From contig USOJ01000001.1 of the NCBI GenBank assembly GCA_900556195.1, positions 1 through 24,856 of the forward strand: 24,856 nt of DNA. The letters are read 5' to 3'. The stretch's first letter is position 1. Each line of letters opens with the position of its first letter. Source of the stretch: an uncultured Eubacteriales bacterium. GTDB taxonomy: Bacteria; Bacillota; Clostridia; Christensenellales; Borkfalkiaceae. Below are positions 23,163-24,856 of the stretch, one piece after another. A program made the translations under genes and the position numbers. The notes under the pieces were generated by a model. It saw nothing but the letters and a program-made list of their open reading frames with translations. It searched no databases and was not told where the DNA came from.

Positions 23163-24856
23163 TCAGTTGGTCGCCCCTGCCTGTTTCAAAACGTTCGTTA
23201 TGGTCGTTTTCATATCAGCTACGGCGTTGTCGACCGTCTTGCCCGTATTCTTGAAGAAATAGGTAAACGGATCCATATACGTCGAATTGCCTACTTTGGC
23301 GCGGAACGCAAAGCCGTTTTCGCCTTCGTAGAATCCGATTTCGGCGTTATACAGGCGACGTTTGGTTGCAATCTGAAGGTTAGGCGCAAGTCTCGCCCCT
23401 TCGGCGATGAACTTCAATATGCTTTGCGTATACGGCGTGCAGGTTTCCGCCTCTTCGTCCGACACGGTGTAATTATAAGGTCTTATACAACCCGTGTTGG
23501 CGGTGTATTGTACGAGTTGAGATCTCTGCTGCATGAATTTGATGAAGAGTTTGGCGACTTCCGTCTGAACGGCGGGGTTTTTGTTCTTGTTTTTCGCGCT
23601 GATACAGATATAACTGTCGGCAAATTGCGCGGGAAGAACGCGTTCGGTATTGGTCTGATCTTTTATGCCGTCAACCCCGATAAATTTCGGAATGGGCATA
23701 TATTTGAAATTACGTTTGCCGTAACCGTTCACGCTCTGATTAGGTTCGCCGTTGAATACGTCGCGCGCCTCCTGTTCCCAGTAACTGTTTTCGACGAACA
23801 TCGCTATTCTCTTGCCGTAGCGTTTGCTCTGTATATACTCGCGTTGCGCGCCCGTGTGATTGTTACCGCCGCCCGGTCTCGCTTTCGACGAATAGTTTCC
23901 GCTGTTTTTGGTTATGTCGTAAAACGCTTTGATTGCGGCTTTTCTGCCTTCCTGATCGAGAAGGTCGATAAAGTTTTCTTCGTCTATCGATTCTTCGAGA
24001 CCCGTGTCGTAACCGTTGAACGAATAGTTGAGCATATAGTTATCGTAGCCCTCGTAGTTCGCCCAGATAGTGTTTACGAGACGAGAAATCTGATAAGTAG
24101 TCGGAGATTCCGCCCAGGTAAACGGATAATAGTTAGCGTCCCTGATTCTTTTCATGAGAGTAAGAAAATCATCCCAGGTTTCGGGAAGCCCGTCGTCGGA
24201 AGTACTCGCAACCCCGTCGGGTCCCACTCCGCAATTGCCCGCTTTTACGTCGGCTGCGTTCGCGCCGATAGTGCCGTCGGCTTTGAAATAAAGTTTGGCG
24301 GTATCGAACAAATCTGCGTCGTAAATTATGCCGGGAACGGACAGCATATACGGCACGGCGTAATAGCGTTCGTTCTTTTTGAATACGTCCGAATACCCTG
24401 CGATCATCGTGTCTTCGATAGACTGCGTGGCGGTGTCTTCCGATTCCGCGATATTTCCGTTATCGTCGAGATAAACGTCGGTCATAACGTCGGTAACGTC
24501 TGCTAAAAGATTCTGCTTGGTGAATTCTTCGTAATCGCCGTGGTCGAGAATATACATTATCGGCTCGTAATTCTTCATGGATTGAACGAGGTTAGCGGGG
24601 TTGAATTCGGTGCTCTTTTTCAACGCGCGGACAACTACGCCCTGCTTACCCGTTTCGAAACTCTTGTTGGCGTAATACTCCTCGAAGTCCTTTTTAAGCG
24701 CGTCGAAATACGCCGTGCCGAGACCCGCGTCGAAAACGCCTACGTCGAGATAAGTCTTCGTCGGGTCTTCTTTTTCGGTCGCGGCTTTCTTGCCGCCGCA
24801 GGCGGTAACGCCGAAAGCGGCGATTGCGGCGTCGCATCGAACATCGGCAGGGGCTT
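23163..24856 (-). CDS. Extracellular sugar-binding lipoprotein of a CUT1 ABC transporter (partial, 5' end cut by the window edge)
   Basis: The frame is open from 24854 to the TGA at 23163-23165 (563 residues visible) and contains the lipobox VTAC with its Cys codon at 24798-24800, followed by GGKKAATEKEDP. After that come the family-1 solute-binding features: YFDALKKDFEEYY, VPYMLSVPGIIYDADLF, LPETWDDFLTLMKRI and PYTQSILKF. An acidic loop, GPDGVASTSDDG, just before LPETWDD is a likely calcium-binding insertion, seen in many clostridial oligosaccharide-binding proteins. An internal TTG at 24623 is not the start, since it would remove the lipobox. The true start is outside the window or within the last bases. 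The protein delivers its ligand to the two permeases downstream and is the first visible gene of the operon. Confidence 0.9.
   Translation of the reverse strand, partial: APADVRCDAAIAAFGVTACGGKKAATEKEDPTKTYLDVGVFDAGLGTAYFDALKKDFEEYYANKSFETGKQGVVVRALKKSTEFNPANLVQSMKNYEPIMYILDHGDYEEFTKQNLLADVTDVMTDVYLDDNGNIAESEDTATQSIEDTMIAGYSDVFKKNERYYAVPYMLSVPGIIYDADLFDTAKLYFKADGTIGANAADVKAGNCGVGPDGVASTSDDGLPETWDDFLTLMKRIRDANYYPFTWAESPTTYQISRLVNTIWANYEGYDNYMLNYSFNGYDTGLEESIDEENFIDLLDQEGRKAAIKAFYDITKNSGNYSSKARPGGGNNHTGAQREYIQSKRYGKRIAMFVENSYWEQEARDVFNGEPNQSVNGYGKRNFKYMPIPKFIGVDGIKDQTNTERVLPAQFADSYICISAKNKNKNPAVQTEVAKLFIKFMQQRSQLVQYTANTGCIRPYNYTVSDEEAETCTPYTQSILKFIAEGARLAPNLQIATKRRLYNAEIGFYEGENGFAFRAKVGNSTYMDPFTYFFKNTGKTVDNAVADMKTTITNVLKQAGATN

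Noticed and set aside
23424..24506. Long + strand open frame opposite the binding-protein gene
   Set aside because: The - strand frame carries a lipobox and solute-binding motifs; the + frame has none.
23163..24623. TTG at 24623 as start of the binding protein
   Set aside because: It would cut off an in-frame lipobox and the first part of the mature domain that continue to the window edge.

Overview
The window looks like a piece of a gut-type Firmicutes (Clostridia) genome, probably from a metagenome assembly. The evidence is a sugar ABC transporter of the CUT1 type with a lipoprotein binding protein, many lipobox-bearing lipoproteins, BspA-type leucine-rich repeats, Ig-like surface modules and Shine-Dalgarno starts. 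There is no outer-membrane SusC/SusD pair and no porin. Codons ending or joining in CG (ACG, TCG, CCG, GCG) are very frequent. A placement near Christensenellales is a guess. No RNA gene, CRISPR array, transposase or integrase is visible.

Layout: the left edge holds the 3' end of a Sel1-repeat gene on the + strand (1-209). It meets the rest of the window at a shared bidirectional terminator (224-257). Everything else is on the - strand, read from right to left: binding protein (cut by the right edge), two permeases, a secreted Ig-like protein, a DUF4838 lipoprotein, a small Big2 lipoprotein, two very large Ig/MBG plus leucine-rich-repeat lipoproteins, a small leucine-rich-repeat lipoprotein, a 1144-residue fusion of a parallel beta-helix to a GH112 phosphorylase, a GH95-like protein, and a DUF6067/GH123-like glycosidase. 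Gaps run from 4 to 91 bases and several genes overlap by 8 to 19 bases. The set is therefore most simply one operon of twelve genes over more than 24 kb, whose promoter lies beyond the right edge.

How it may work: six exported lipoproteins or secreted proteins would bind or organise glycan at the surface. The binding protein and two permeases would import oligosaccharides, using an ATPase encoded elsewhere. Three enzymes without signal peptides would break the sugar down in the cytoplasm. GH112 enzymes phosphorolyse Gal-beta-1,3-HexNAc (or Gal-beta-1,4-rhamnose), and GH95 enzymes remove alpha-L-fucose or alpha-L-galactose. This fits import of fucosylated or alpha-capped galacto-N-biose from mucin O-glycans, followed by intracellular trimming and phosphorolysis. 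The substrate is an inference; a plant-pectin substrate remains possible. The most unusual items are the beta-helix-GH112 fusion, the battery of repeat-built surface lipoproteins tied to a transporter and phosphorylase, and the six copies of a Cys-motif plus leucine-rich-repeat module in two adjacent genes.

No gene-free stretch longer than 300 bases exists. The largest gaps are 9096-9176 and 23072-23162; both hold hairpins rather than clear promoters.
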